64,000 nt of DNA from Chlorophyllum brunneum (taxonomy: Eukaryota > Basidiomycota > Agaricomycetes > Agaricales > Agaricaceae): positions 1,674,001-1,738,000 of the forward strand of contig OY756151.1 in the NCBI GenBank assembly GCA_963576785.1, written 5' to 3'. The notes beneath the pieces were generated by a model. It was not told the DNA's origin and did not search any database. It saw nothing but the letters and a program-made list of their open reading frames with translations. Made by a program: the position numbers and the translations under genes. This document shows, one piece after another, positions 63,872 to 64,000 of the stretch. How positions within the stretch are numbered: the stretch's first letter is position 1; each line of letters opens with the position of its first letter.

Positions 63872-64000
63872 CCTCGCTCTACATCCATGGGCTGGGGTTT
63901 CGGTAAGTAAGCCGTCGTGTAACTCGTAGCTCGTTTGAAAAAAATTGATTCTTGTTCGGGTAGGTCACTCGTTGCCGCGATATCGTCGCCTTGAAAACGA

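Noticed and set aside
1..64000. tRNA, rRNA or other structural RNA genes
   Set aside because: No cloverleaf with A and B boxes or rRNA-like segment was noticed by eye; a tRNAscan run would be needed to exclude them.

Overview
The window reads as a repeat-rich nuclear region from a filamentous basidiomycete, most likely an agaricomycete. The host-type sequences point there: a NACHT-type NTPase relic, a DUF6534-type membrane-protein relic, a LaeA-like methyltransferase with introns of 55 and 65 nt, a trichodiene-synthase-like terpene synthase with introns of about 55 nt, and beta-trefoil lectin remnants. No species is assigned.

Left part (1-37,120): almost entirely nested retrotransposons. One Ty3/gypsy chromovirus family supplies five copies here (A, B, F, G, H) and a sixth (I) further right. 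Its plan is LTR (about 294 bp), PBS, gag with two CCHC knuckles, pol (PR-RT-RNaseH-IN-chromodomain), an unrecognised third ORF that overlaps the pol stop by ATGA, a polypurine tract and LTR. A (minus) sits inside B (plus). B is followed by a degraded gag (C) split by a different 7.4-kb gypsy element (D, plus, 709-bp LTRs, 4-bp TSD). Next comes a decayed Ty1/copia element (minus strand, pol at 15.2-17.7 kb, gag and 5' LTR at 31.8-37.1 kb) whose halves are separated by a chain of chromovirus copies, F truncated by G, G truncated by H. The copia gag also holds a LINE insertion with a poly(A) tail and 13-bp TSD, which itself contains a second, inverted LINE tail.

Middle (37,121-44,094): old host sequence with a NACHT pseudogene (minus), an intact-looking methyltransferase gene (40,677-41,717, three exons), and one copy of a diverged duplicated segment holding fragments of a DUF6534 gene and a lectin gene. 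Element I (44,095-50,545, 5-bp TSD ACATC) is inserted into this segment and is the only chromovirus copy here with both ends proven.

Right part (50,546-64,000): the rest of that duplicated segment, a nonsense-riddled 254-codon pseudogene, the second, less decayed duplicate (DUF6534 relic, lectin relic, TypA/BipA C-terminal relic), then a terpene synthase gene (61,641-62,640) preceded by a fragment of a tandem paralogue, and an unidentified intron-containing gene running toward the right edge.

Themes: (1) the chromovirus appears self-primed, because the 12 bases next to the LTR are complementary to the predicted 5' end of its own transcript; (2) it carries a conserved third ORF in the env position that is not an envelope protein; (3) nonsense mutations in the older copies are overwhelmingly explained by C-to-T changes, mostly CGA to TGA, and paired duplicates show CpG to TpG/CpA decay, as expected of methylated repeats; (4) truncated nested copies lacking matching TSDs record LTR-mediated or other deletions. 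Alignments and counts were made by eye.
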